A DNA stretch of 15,221 bases, taken from assembly GCA_937967705.1 (NCBI GenBank), contig CALCJG010000207.1, positions 1 through 15,221 of the forward strand. Direction: 5' to 3'. This document shows, piece after piece, positions 1 through 7,232 of this stretch. How positions within the stretch are numbered: the stretch's first letter is position 1; each line of letters starts with the position of its first letter. The stretch comes from an uncultured Spirochaetia bacterium. GTDB taxonomy: Bacteria; Spirochaetota; UBA4802; JAGODF01. The notes under the pieces are model-generated. The model was not told where the DNA came from and searched no databases. It worked only from the letters and a program-made list of their open reading frames with translations. A program made the translations under genes and the position numbers.

Positions 1-1091
1 AATGCGTCCGCCCCCTTCCTGTGGTCAAGGAGAAGGACGGCGTCCTTTATGACGAGTTTGCCGACAAGGAACTCCGCTACCGCCAGAGATATGTGGACCT
101 GATCGTTACCCCTAAGACCCGCCAGGACTTCATACTGCGGAGCAGAATCATCAGCGGCATCCGGGAATACCTCATAGGGCGAGGATATATCGAGGTTGAG
201 ACACCCATGATGCAGGCCATACCGGGCGGTGCGGCTGCGCGGCCGTTCATTACTCATCACAATGCGCTGGATATCGACCTGTATCTCCGCATCGCCCCGG
301 AACTGTATCTGAAACGTCTGATCGTGGGGGGATTCGAGAAGGTATTCGAACTGAACCGCAATTTCCGAAACGAGGGGATTTCAACGAAGCATAATCCCGA
401 ATTCACCATGCTGGAACTCTTCGAGGCCTTTGCCGATTACAACGAGATGATGAAAATCGCCGAGGAGATGATTTCCGGGCTGGCACAGAAACTTCTCGGA
501 AAAACTGTCATCGATTACCAGGGATCGCAGATCGACCTGACTCCCCCCTGGGAACGCATCACCTTTATCGACGTTATCGCCAAGTACACGGGAATCAACT
601 TCCGCGAGATATCAACCGTCGAAGAGGCCCGGAAGGCCGCCCAGTCCCTCGGCCTTGAGGCCCAGGAGGATTCCCTGTGGAAAATCGCCAACGAGATTTT
701 CGAGGAAAGAGTGGAGAGCAAATTGATACAGCCCACCTTCATCATCGACTATCCCAAGGTCCTTTCTCCCCTGGCCAAATCCCGGGAGGATAATCCGGAT
801 TTCGTGGAACGCTTCGAGCCCTATATCGTCGGGCGCGAGATCGGTAACGCCTTTACGGAGCTCAACGATCCCTTCGATCAGAAACAGAGATTCGAAGAAC
901 AGGTCAGAATGCGGGAGGCCGGGGACGACGAAGCCCAGATGATGGACTACGACTATATAAACGCTCTGGAATACGGCATGCCGCCCGCCGGAGGCATGGG
1001 AATCGGAATCGACCGGCTGGTAATGCTTTTTGTGGATACAGCCTCCATCAAGGACACCATACTCTTCCCGCTGTTGAGACCGGAACAATAA
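1..1091 (+). CDS. lysS: Lysyl-tRNA synthetase, class II, 5'-truncated by window edge
   Basis: This enzyme charges tRNA-Lys with lysine using ATP, in the cytoplasm. The reading frame is open from base 3, so the first codons seen are internal; the residues there ([12 protein letters not shown]) match the linker just before the catalytic domain. About 363 residues remain of a family that is usually near 490-505, so the N-terminal anticodon-binding OB domain lies outside the window. All three class II motifs are visible: motif 1 around [15 protein letters not shown], motif 2 around [18 protein letters not shown], and motif 3 [13 protein letters not shown] close to the end. The C-terminus ([11 protein letters not shown]) is typical of bacterial LysS. 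The GTG at position 21 is not the true start. A cytidylate-kinase-like gene follows on the same strand after about 120 bp. Confidence 0.97.
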   Translation, partial: CVRPLPVVKEKDGVLYDEFADKELRYRQRYVDLIVTPKTRQDFILRSRIISGIREYLIGRGYIEVETPMMQAIPGGAAARPFITHHNALDIDLYLRIAPELYLKRLIVGGFEKVFELNRNFRNEGISTKHNPEFTMLELFEAFADYNEMMKIAEEMISGLAQKLLGKTVIDYQGSQIDLTPPWERITFIDVIAKYTGINFREISTVEEARKAAQSLGLEAQEDSLWKIANEIFEERVESKLIQPTFIIDYPKVLSPLAKSREDNPDFVERFEPYIVGREIGNAFTELNDPFDQKQRFEEQVRMREAGDDEAQMMDYDYINALEYGMPPAGGMGIGIDRLVMLFVDTASIKDTILFPLLRPEQ

Positions 1092-1213
1092 ATTTTTCAG
1101 GAAATCATGTAAAATAATTGATTAAAATAAGGCGGATTGTAGATTTGACTAATTAATGAAATCATAATGCTTTTATACATTAATCAATCTTAGGTATTAT
1201 CAGGGGTGACATT
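1092..1213 (+). promoter_or_regulatory. AT-rich spacer, possible promoter/operator of the kinase-like gene
   Basis: This short gap is much more AT-rich than the genes around it. It holds a TTGACT hexamer at 1145-1150 and a TATACA-like run near 1174-1179, but their spacing (23 bp) is too long for a standard sigma-70 pair, so no firm promoter is called. An inverted pair, ATTAATG at 1152-1158 and CATTAAT at 1178-1184, could be an operator or simply reflect base composition. A good Shine-Dalgarno sequence, AGGGGTGA at 1202-1209, serves the next gene. No terminator hairpin is visible after lysS, so read-through is possible. Confidence 0.25.
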
Positions 1214-1933
1214 ATGAGCAGCTATATTAAAGGGGCCACACTTGAAAAACTTATTCACAAACAGCTAGCCGCATGGGAACACTCCAAAAAAGTGTTTGAT
1301 GAAAAGCCGGAAACACCCAGACCCTTCATCACCATCTCCCGCGAATACGGATGCAACGCTACAGAAATCTCCAGCCTCCTTGCCGACAAACTTAATGCCA
1401 TGGAAAAAACAGAAGACTGGAACTCCTACGACAAGGAACTGATCAACAAGATCGTGGAAGACCATAACATCTCCGAGAAGCTGATCGAAACCATAGACAC
1501 CGTTAAGCGCGATGAGATGAACGAGTTGATGCGGACAATGCTTACGGACTACCCTCCCCAGGTCACAGTTTACAAGAAACTCGTTAAAACCATCCGCAGC
1601 CTTTCCATCCACGGCAAGGCCATCATCGTCGGGAGAGCCGGTGTGGTGATCACGAGGGGCCTAAAGAACGGACTTCATGTAAAACTCGTAGCCCCGCTGC
1701 CTTACCGGGTCCACAAGATCATGGAGCTGACCGGCATCAAGGATAAACTGGAAGCTGAAAAGCTGGTAGAGAAGAAGGACAAGGAACGCCACGATTTCCT
1801 GACGCAATACATCAAGTTTCCCGCATATGAAGCGAGTTCCTACGACCTCACCATCAACATATCCCGCTTCTCCGGCGACGAGGTGGCCGGGCTGATCATA
1901 GGAGCCCTGCAGGCACGGAATCTGGTCAAGTAA
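1214..1933 (+). CDS. Cytidylate kinase-like family protein (degenerate P-loop)
   Basis: This 239-residue protein resembles the cytidylate kinase-like (Cytidylate_kin2) family of P-loop proteins, which are related to CMP kinase but whose substrate is mostly unproven. The family block begins after about 36 residues with FITISREYGCNATEISSLLADKL. Further on come the characteristic SYDKELINKI (about 71-80), IIVGRAGVVITRG (about 137-149) and the charged lid-like stretch KLVEKKDKERHDF. The Gly-rich loop that usually follows SREYG is replaced by CNAT, so nucleotide binding is uncertain. The ATG is backed by AGGGGTGA about 4 bp upstream. It lies downstream of lysS on the same strand and ends 20 bp before a strong terminator. 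It is not the housekeeping cmk, which has an intact loop. The family assignment is fairly firm; the function is open. Confidence 0.8.
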   Translation: MSSYIKGATLEKLIHKQLAAWEHSKKVFDEKPETPRPFITISREYGCNATEISSLLADKLNAMEKTEDWNSYDKELINKIVEDHNISEKLIETIDTVKRDEMNELMRTMLTDYPPQVTVYKKLVKTIRSLSIHGKAIIVGRAGVVITRGLKNGLHVKLVAPLPYRVHKIMELTGIKDKLEAEKLVEKKDKERHDFLTQYIKFPAYEASSYDLTINISRFSGDEVAGLIIGALQARNLVK

Positions 1934-1953
1934 CGGTGCTAACGCAATCTTCT

Positions 1954-1985
1954 AAAAAACCGCATGTTCTATCATGCGGTTTTTT
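1954..1985. terminator. Bidirectional intrinsic terminator
   Basis: A perfect 13-bp stem, AAAAAACCGCATG (1954-1966) pairing with CATGCGGTTTTTT (1973-1985), encloses a 6-base loop TTCTAT. A T run continues to 1987 on the plus strand, and the six A at 1954-1959 give a U run on the minus strand. It sits 20 bp after the plus-strand kinase-like gene and about 20 bp after the minus-strand gmhB stop, so it can end both convergent transcripts. Confidence 0.93.
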
Positions 1986-2005
1986 TTGCCTATCCCGAAT
2001 AGACA

Positions 2006-2563
2006 CTACTGCACATCATTGTCACGGTCTCTAAAATCCTCAAGCATCTCCATCACAGTTTTGTAGTGTTTGGAGGAAACCGGGCTTTCCCCGGCCTCGG
2101 CATTGATGTAAATGACGGTTCCTATGCCGGCATTAATCCCCGTCTGGACATCTGACTCCTTGTCGCCGACCAGAAGGGACTTTTCAAGATTGAGGTCATA
2201 GGCATCCCGGGCCATCATCAACAATCCGGGATTGGGTTTTCGGCATAGACATTGGCGTTTATACTTTTCTTCAACGGCCGCCTCGGGGTGATGAGGGCAA
2301 TAATACACATCGGTGATTTTAACACCCTCTTTGAGAAACTGTTTCAGCATCCAATCCGTCAAGTGACGAAAATCTTCCTCGGTATAATACCCTCGCGCAA
2401 TACCGGACTGATTTGTGATGATGATGATGAGGTATCCCCTCTGCTGAAAGAACCGGCACAAATCGAAGATCCCCTCGACGAACTTGAAATCCTCTATTTT
2501 ATACAGATACTCGGTATCGATATTAACGATGCCGTCCCTGTCGAGGAATAGGGCCTTCTTCAT
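2006..2563 (-). CDS. gmhB: D-glycero-D-manno-heptose 1,7-bisphosphate 7-phosphatase
   Basis: This HAD-superfamily (IIIA) phosphatase of 185 residues removes the 7-phosphate from glycero-manno-heptose 1,7-bisphosphate on the route to ADP-heptose. HAD motif I is FLDRDG (catalytic Asp8 and Asp10), motif II is TNQSG (50-54), and the acidic motif is GDKESD (133-138). The zinc-binding loop typical of GmhB is present, with Cys89, His91, Cys105 and Cys107 in CPHH...CLCRKP. The length fits the family (about 180-190). It is the last gene of the minus-strand heptose operon, 35 bp after the glycosyltransferase, with a GGGGG run 8 bases before the ATG as a modest ribosome site. A related histidinol-phosphate phosphatase is the main alternative; the neighbours argue strongly for GmhB. 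Confidence 0.93.
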   Translation of the reverse strand: MKKALFLDRDGIVNIDTEYLYKIEDFKFVEGIFDLCRFFQQRGYLIIIITNQSGIARGYYTEEDFRHLTDWMLKQFLKEGVKITDVYYCPHHPEAAVEEKYKRQCLCRKPNPGLLMMARDAYDLNLEKSLLVGDKESDVQTGINAGIGTVIYINAEAGESPVSSKHYKTVMEMLEDFRDRDNDVQ

Positions 2564-2598
2564 TTACGGCGCCCCCACGCTTCTGGAAATCCGGATCA

Positions 2599-3636
2599 TC
2601 ATATCCCGAGCAGATTCTCCACGCGTTCGAGGACCGCTTCTACGGAAATATCCCTTGTGCATTTATACGGTTCCTCTTCCCTGCGGCAGGGGATATCCAC
2701 CCTGTTTACTATACAGGGAGAACAGTCCGCCCCGGTATAGAGATAATCCACTATGAGATTTTTATCGTAGGGGATTCGCTCCAGAGGGTCCACCGGACCG
2801 AAAAGGCCCAGGACTGGGGTCTTCTGACTGTAAGAAAAATGGAATAACCCCGTGTCCATCGCCACGACCAGCCTGGCATGCCGAATGATTTCCAGCAATT
2901 CCGACAAAGACGTTTTATTGACGAGGTCGACAGCATCGTTGCGGATTTCATGTCTCGGATTGATACCCACAATAACCACCTTCTGCTTCCGGGCAACCAG
3001 AGCCTTAAGCAGGTCCTCCATATAGGGCCATTGCCGCGGATCCTTCTCCAGGTATTGTGAATAGAGGTCCAGCGCAATATAATCCCGGCGCTTTAGGCCG
3101 TATTTGTTCAGGTCGATCCGGTTTTCGGGTTCGGAAAGGAGATAGTCATAAACCGCCGGAATCCCCAGATAGCGTAAAATATTTTCCACCTCTCGGGTCT
3201 TATGCGTATTTTCCCGGTTTTGAATAACATGGAGGGCAGGAAGCAGCCACCTTAAAAGGGTGCGAAAGCCGTTAGGATGCACAATAATGAAAAGATCGAA
3301 CCTCTCCTTGAAGAACAGATGCCAAAGGGATACAAATCCTTTCATAAAGAAGAGAGCGACATCCTTATAGTGGAATCGCTTCAATCCGTATTCATAAACT
3401 CTGTCAATATTGGGATTTCTCTCAAGGATACGACTGGAATTTTTATTGGGTGATAAAACGGTGATGCGAATACCGGGATTGGCTTTTTTCAAACTGGCGA
3501 AGAGGGGGAAGGACATGATCTGATCCCCCATGCCAAAGGGCAGCTCCACTGCAATCTTTTTAACGTCATGAAACGAGAAAGGCCCGCTGACGCTGATTCG
3601 GGGATCTTTATGGCTTCTTCTTCCCATGATTCTCAT
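2599..3636 (-). CDS. Glycosyltransferase family 9 (ADP-heptose:LPS heptosyltransferase-like)
   Basis: This is a 345-residue GT-B-fold protein of family GT9, the WaaC/WaaF type that moves heptose from ADP-heptose to the LPS inner core at the inner face of the cytoplasmic membrane. The N-terminal domain opens with KKIAVELPFGMGDQIMSFPL (27-46). The donor-site domain holds VAMDTGLFHF (258-267) and VLGLFGPVDPLERIP (275-289). A C-terminal Cys set, C305-x2-C308-x8-C317-x8-C326, matches the CSPC region of WaaF-like enzymes. The usual K-x-W-P loop appears as DPRQWP. The first ~25 residues are not family-like. The ATG at 3636 overlaps hldE by 29 bp and lacks a clear ribosome site; ATG at 3627 (Met4) is an alternative. 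Whether it is heptosyltransferase I, II or another GT9 cannot be told, so no symbol is given. Confidence 0.87.
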   Translation of the reverse strand: MRIMGRRSHKDPRISVSGPFSFHDVKKIAVELPFGMGDQIMSFPLFASLKKANPGIRITVLSPNKNSSRILERNPNIDRVYEYGLKRFHYKDVALFFMKGFVSLWHLFFKERFDLFIIVHPNGFRTLLRWLLPALHVIQNRENTHKTREVENILRYLGIPAVYDYLLSEPENRIDLNKYGLKRRDYIALDLYSQYLEKDPRQWPYMEDLLKALVARKQKVVIVGINPRHEIRNDAVDLVNKTSLSELLEIIRHARLVVAMDTGLFHFSYSQKTPVLGLFGPVDPLERIPYDKNLIVDYLYTGADCSPCIVNRVDIPCRREEEPYKCTRDISVEAVLERVENLLGI

Positions 3637-5038
3637 TCGTCAGGGAGTTGATGATTCCGGTCGTTGATACACCCTCCACTAAAGACAGGATTTCAACCCG
3701 GCCTGCGAACTCCCTGCCCACGACCTCCTCCTCCCTGTAATCCCCACCCTTAACGAGCAGATCCGGGCGAATCGATTTAATTAGCTCATACGGGGTCTCA
3801 TCTTCGAAGATGACCACATAATCGACGAACTCCAGGCTGGCCAGCACCTCTGCCCGGGTCTCCTGGTTGTTCACCGGCCTGTTGGGCCCTTTCAGCTTCC
3901 GGACCGAGCCGTCGCTGTTAAGCCCTATAATCAGGATATCCCCCCGGCTTCGCGCCTCGCGAAGATAGCGGACGTGACCTATATGGAGGATATCGAAACA
4001 ACCGTTGGTAAAAACAATTCTATCGTTCCTCGTCCTGTGATCCTTCAGGAATTTATTCAATATCTCAAGCCTTACTATTTTATTATGGAAGGGGCTGAAG
4101 GCGGTTACGAGTTCATGATGCTCGATGGGCGCCGTCCCCACCTTGCCCACGACAATCCCCGCCGCCCGGTTGGCCGCCTTGATGGCGTCCACAATGGACA
4201 TATCTCCCGCCATACAGGCTGCCAGGACCGCAACGACCGTATCCCCTGCCCCGGAGACATCATAAACCTCCCTGGCCTCGGTGGAAAAATTGACAATATC
4301 TTTTTCAGAAATCAGGCTCATCCCCTTTTCAGAACGCGTTACCAATAAATAAGGGAACCGGTATTTGCGTATAATCTCCCTGGCACACTGGAAAACCTCA
4401 TCATCTTCGTTTTTAATCTCCCGGTTGACGACATCCCCCAGTTCCTTGATATTGGGGGTGATGAGATGTGCGCCCTCATACTTATCCCACTGGTTCCCCT
4501 TGGGATCAACGATGATCGGAACTCCGGATTCCGCTGCCTTATGGATCAGATGCCTGCAGAATACCGGAGAACAGAGCCCCTTGCCGTAATCCGACAGGAT
4601 GACGATGTCGGCCTCCCCCAGACATTTATCGAAGGAAACTTTCAATTCATCGAGGGCGGCCCTGTCCAGTTCCTTTACTTCCTCGAAATCCAGACGCAGT
4701 ACCTGCTGATGCTCCCCGATAATGCGTATCTTGGTGATCGTGGGCACCGGACCTTCCGTGAGATAATGCTGAACCTGCATTTCCGTCAATATTTCCCTGA
4801 GGGCTCTACCGTTGTCATCCGATCCGATCATGCCGATAAGAGTGGAGCGAACCCCCAGATGAACGAGATTGTTCACCACATTCCCCGCACCCCCGAGGGT
4901 CTGATCGACCCGGGCGACCTGCACGATGGGTACGGGAGCCTCAGGGGAGATCCTTTTGATGCTTCCGAAATAATACCGGTCCAGCATCACATCGCCTACG
5001 ACCAGCACCCGTATCCTGTCAAATCTGAAATTATACAT
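3608..5038 (-). CDS. hldE: Bifunctional heptose 7-phosphate kinase / heptose 1-phosphate adenylyltransferase
   Basis: This two-domain enzyme phosphorylates heptose 7-phosphate at O1 and, after GmhB acts, adds AMP to make ADP-D-glycero-beta-D-manno-heptose. The ribokinase-like half starts [15 protein letters not shown], has [10 protein letters not shown] and the catalytic-base motif DVSGAGDT (about 260-267). The nucleotidyltransferase half begins [14 protein letters not shown], with the HIGH signature at about 352-355, and includes [18 protein letters not shown] chose ATG 5038 (476 residues; E. coli HldE has 477), because the extension from ATG 5074 ([12 protein letters not shown]) is unlike the family. 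From 5038 the start overlaps the gmhA stop in ATGTATAA (8 bp), with a GGAGAG ribosome site upstream, so translation is probably coupled. Both active sites look intact. Confidence 0.96.
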   Translation of the reverse strand: MYNFRFDRIRVLVVGDVMLDRYYFGSIKRISPEAPVPIVQVARVDQTLGGAGNVVNNLVHLGVRSTLIGMIGSDDNGRALREILTEMQVQHYLTEGPVPTITKIRIIGEHQQVLRLDFEEVKELDRAALDELKVSFDKCLGEADIVILSDYGKGLCSPVFCRHLIHKAAESGVPIIVDPKGNQWDKYEGAHLITPNIKELGDVVNREIKNEDDEVFQCAREIIRKYRFPYLLVTRSEKGMSLISEKDIVNFSTEAREVYDVSGAGDTVVAVLAACMAGDMSIVDAIKAANRAAGIVVGKVGTAPIEHHELVTAFSPFHNKIVRLEILNKFLKDHRTRNDRIVFTNGCFDILHIGHVRYLREARSRGDILIIGLNSDGSVRKLKGPNRPVNNQETRAEVLASLEFVDYVVIFEDETPYELIKSIRPDLLVKGGDYREEEVVGREFAGRVEILSLVEGVSTTGIINSLTNENHGKKKP

Positions 5039-5609
5039 TCGCCAGACTGCTCTCCACGATCTCACATAGTACATGGATTAGGAAAAGATGAGACTCCTGT
5101 ATTCTCGGCGTATCCCCCGAGTTGATCACCAGGGAGAAGTCCGTCATTCCCCGGATTTTCCCGCCACCGTTTCCCAGGAGGGCCGCCCTCTGGCAACCCA
5201 TCTCCCTGGCCTTATGCAATCCTTCTATGATGTTCTCGCTGTTACCGGAGGTGGATATGCCCAGCACGAGATCTCCCTCGATGCCCAGGGCTTCGATCTG
5301 ACGGGCAAAAATCCGATTATAATCATAGTCATTACCCAGGGCTGTCAGGATAGAGGTATCCGTCGTCAATGCTATGGCCGGCAGTCCTCTTCGCTCCATC
5401 TTGTAACGCCCGACAAGCTCCGCGGCCATATGCTGGCAATCGGCGGCGCTGCCGCCGTTACCCATAAGAAGGATCTTGTTTCCTCTCCTGAAACACTCCA
5501 CAATGATGTCGGAAAGCTTTAGCGCATCCCCCCGGAGTGTCTCAAGAGATTGGAAGGTCTTCAAATGCTCCTCAAGGGAAATTGAAAAAACATCCTTTTC
5601 CAAGACCAC
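5031..5609 (-). CDS. gmhA: Phosphoheptose isomerase (sedoheptulose 7-phosphate isomerase)
   Basis: This SIS-domain enzyme converts sedoheptulose 7-phosphate to D-glycero-D-manno-heptose 7-phosphate, the first committed step to LPS heptose. The SIS phosphate loop is [19 protein letters not shown] (47-65) with a second Ser/Thr loop [11 protein letters not shown] (117-127). His60, Glu64, Gln171 and His179 fall where the zinc and catalytic residues of characterised GmhA lie. At 192 residues it matches E. coli GmhA. The start is non-ATG: GTG at 5609 sits directly against a GAGAGGGG run (5617-5610), whereas TTG at 5603 lies 6 bases from it, so initiation at TTG (190 residues) is quite possible. It begins 7 bp after the ugd stop and overlaps hldE at its end. 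Confidence 0.95.
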   Translation of the reverse strand: MVLEKDVFSISLEEHLKTFQSLETLRGDALKLSDIIVECFRRGNKILLMGNGGSAADCQHMAAELVGRYKMERRGLPAIALTTDTSILTALGNDYDYNRIFARQIEALGIEGDLVLGISTSGNSENIIEGLHKAREMGCQRAALLGNGGGKIRGMTDFSLVINSGDTPRIQESHLFLIHVLCEIVESSLANV

Positions 5610-5616
5610 CCCCTCT

Positions 5617-6936
5617 CTAACGGCCTAGACAGAAATAATCGAATCCGCTTTCCTTCATCCTCAGCGGATCATATTGATTCCTGCCGTCAAAAACAACCGC
5701 TTTTTTCATGATGCTCTTCATCTTCTCATAATCTGGGTTGCGGAATTGGTGCCACTCGGTCAACAGAAGCAGGGCATCGGCACCCTCCAGGACATCATAA
5801 TAATGGGTGATGTATTCGATTTGATTCGAACCCAGTATCCTTCGGGTGTTGTCCATTGCCACAGGGTCATGCACACGAAACCGCGCCCCGAGGGCCCTAA
5901 GGGCGTTGATTATATCCAGAGAGGCGGCTTCCCGCATATCATCGGTTTGCGGTTTAAAGGCCAGCCCCCAGACAGCGAACAGGAGACCCTTTACCTCGTT
6001 GTTATAATACTTCAGAATTTTATCGACGAAATATCCCCTCTGGGATTTATTCACTTCCTCTACAGCAATGAGCACCCGGGAATCCAGCCCGTATTCCTGG
6101 GAGGTCTTTATGAGGGCTTTGACATCCTTGGGAAAACAGGAGCCTCCATAACCCAGACCGGCATACAGAAAGGAGCGCCCAATACGGGAATCCGATCCGA
6201 TTCCCTCCCTCACCTTCTCGATATCGGCACCGGTCTTTTCACACAGTCTCGAGAGCTCATTCATAAAACTGATCCTGGTGGCCAGCATGGAGTTGGCGGC
6301 ATATTTTGTCAGTTCCGCCGAACGCACGTCCATAATGATTATCTTTTCCGCCTTGCGCTGGAAGGGACTGTAGAGTTCCTTCATCAGCTCCCCCGTGCGC
6401 ACGTTGTCCGTTCCGATGATCACACGATCAGCCCGCATGAAATCCTCTATGGCATCCCCCTCCTTGAGAAACTCGGGATTGGAAACCACATCAAATTCCA
6501 TATCAGCGAGACCCCTGCCCTCCAGTTCTTCCCTCATTGCTGATCTCACACGATCTGCTGTTCCCACGGGCACAGTAGACTTGTTGACGACGATCAGGTA
6601 CCGGCTCATTTTCCGGCCCACCTCCCGGGCCACACCCAGGACATGCTGCAGATCCGCCGAACCGTCCTCATCCGGGGGCGTGCCCACAGCGATGAAGACG
6701 AACAGGGATTCCCCGAGGCCCTCTTCCAGACGGGTCGTAAACTTCAGCCTCCCCTCCTCGGAATTACGCCGGACCATCTCCTCCAGACCGGGTTCGAAAA
6801 TTGGTATGATCCCCTTTTTAAGGTTTTCTATTTTACTTTCATCTATATCCACGCACCAGACATCATTACCCATCTCTGCAAAACAGGTCCCTGTAACGAG
6901 CCCCACATACCCAGAACCGACTACGGTAAGTTTCAT
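5617..6936 (-). CDS. ugd: UDP-glucose 6-dehydrogenase
   Basis: This cytoplasmic enzyme oxidises UDP-glucose twice with NAD+ to give UDP-glucuronate, a precursor of acidic LPS, capsule or exopolysaccharide sugars. The Rossmann start is [20 protein letters not shown]; other family marks are [18 protein letters not shown] and the catalytic-Cys block [10 protein letters not shown] (Cys267 from this start). The C-terminal UDP-binding domain follows. ATG 6936 gives 439 residues and has GGGGG 9 bases upstream; ATG 6951 adds only MGVVF and has no ribosome site, so 6936 is preferred. It is the first gene of the minus-strand heptose operon and faces ptsI across a 296-bp control region. A UDP-ManNAc or GDP-mannose dehydrogenase is less likely given the sequence pattern, but substrate is inferred. 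Confidence 0.94.
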   Translation of the reverse strand: MKLTVVGSGYVGLVTGTCFAEMGNDVWCVDIDESKIENLKKGIIPIFEPGLEEMVRRNSEEGRLKFTTRLEEGLGESLFVFIAVGTPPDEDGSADLQHVLGVAREVGRKMSRYLIVVNKSTVPVGTADRVRSAMREELEGRGLADMEFDVVSNPEFLKEGDAIEDFMRADRVIIGTDNVRTGELMKELYSPFQRKAEKIIIMDVRSAELTKYAANSMLATRISFMNELSRLCEKTGADIEKVREGIGSDSRIGRSFLYAGLGYGGSCFPKDVKALIKTSQEYGLDSRVLIAVEEVNKSQRGYFVDKILKYYNNEVKGLLFAVWGLAFKPQTDDMREAASLDIINALRALGARFRVHDPVAMDNTRRILGSNQIEYITHYYDVLEGADALLLLTEWHQFRNPDYEKMKSIMKKAVVFDGRNQYDPLRMKESGFDYFCLGR

Positions 6937-6982
6937 GAAGACTACCCCCATTAGTGAAATGGCTTCTAGTGGTCAACAGGGC

Positions 6983-7062
6983 GGCCATCTTGTCAATTGT
7001 TTTTACTGATTTCGCTGCCCTCCCAGTCATGGGAAAATATAATTTATCTTGACAATCTGGCC
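6983..7062. promoter_or_regulatory. Divergent control region with mirrored TTGACA elements
   Basis: GGCCATCTTGTCAA (6983-6996) and TTGACAATCTGGCC (7049-7062) form an inverted repeat with 12 of 14 positions matching across a 52-bp centre. Each arm holds a consensus -35 hexamer TTGACA facing outward, toward ugd on the left and ptsI on the right. On the right, TAAAAT at 7074-7079 is a possible -10, but with a long 19-bp spacer. On the left no convincing -10 is seen at 17 bp. The arms may be promoters, operators for a shared regulator, or both. Confidence 0.4.
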
Positions 7063-7173
7063 TCTTTAAGGAATAAAATATCCTTCATTAACAGCAGCCG
7101 AATGTCGTTTGTTTAGGATCGAGAAGGCGGGAAAGAATCCGATAAAAGGGGTAGTTTCAGAGCGTTTTCCCCC

Positions 7174-7204
7174 TTGTTTCAATACTGAGTACAGGTGTTA
7201 GTAT
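7174..7204 (+). promoter_or_regulatory. Possible extended -10 promoter for ptsI
   Basis: TTGTTT (7174-7179) is followed 19 bp later by TAGTAT (7199-7204), preceded by TG at 7196-7197, which makes an extended -10 (TGnTAnnnT). Initiation near 7211 would leave a leader of about 22 nt carrying the ribosome site AAAGAGA (7218-7224), 8 bases before the ptsI ATG. The -35 is weak and the spacer long, so this is tentative. Confidence 0.3.
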
Positions 7205-7232
7205 ACCGTTCGAGTCTAAAGAGATCAATTAT

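Noticed and set aside
1145..1179. Sigma-70 promoter TTGACT ... TATACA before the kinase-like gene
   Set aside because: The spacer is 23 bp, well outside the usual 16-19, so it is kept only as a possibility in the spacer entry.
5674..6543. Plus-strand open frame of 289 codons opposite ugd
   Set aside because: It is antisense to conserved ugd sequence including the catalytic Cys region, and its translation has no recognisable domain.
6968..6988. Sigma-54 promoter on the minus strand before ugd (TGGCCGCCCTGTTGA)
   Set aside because: The -24 GG is present, but the -12 element reads TTGA rather than TTGC and the match to TGGCACG is partial, so it falls short of a convincing sigma-54 site.
7144..7175. 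Possible hairpin terminator or riboswitch stem before ptsI (AAGGGG ... CCCCTT)
   Set aside because: The stem is only six pairs with a 17-base or longer loop and no U run; no known riboswitch core was recognised.
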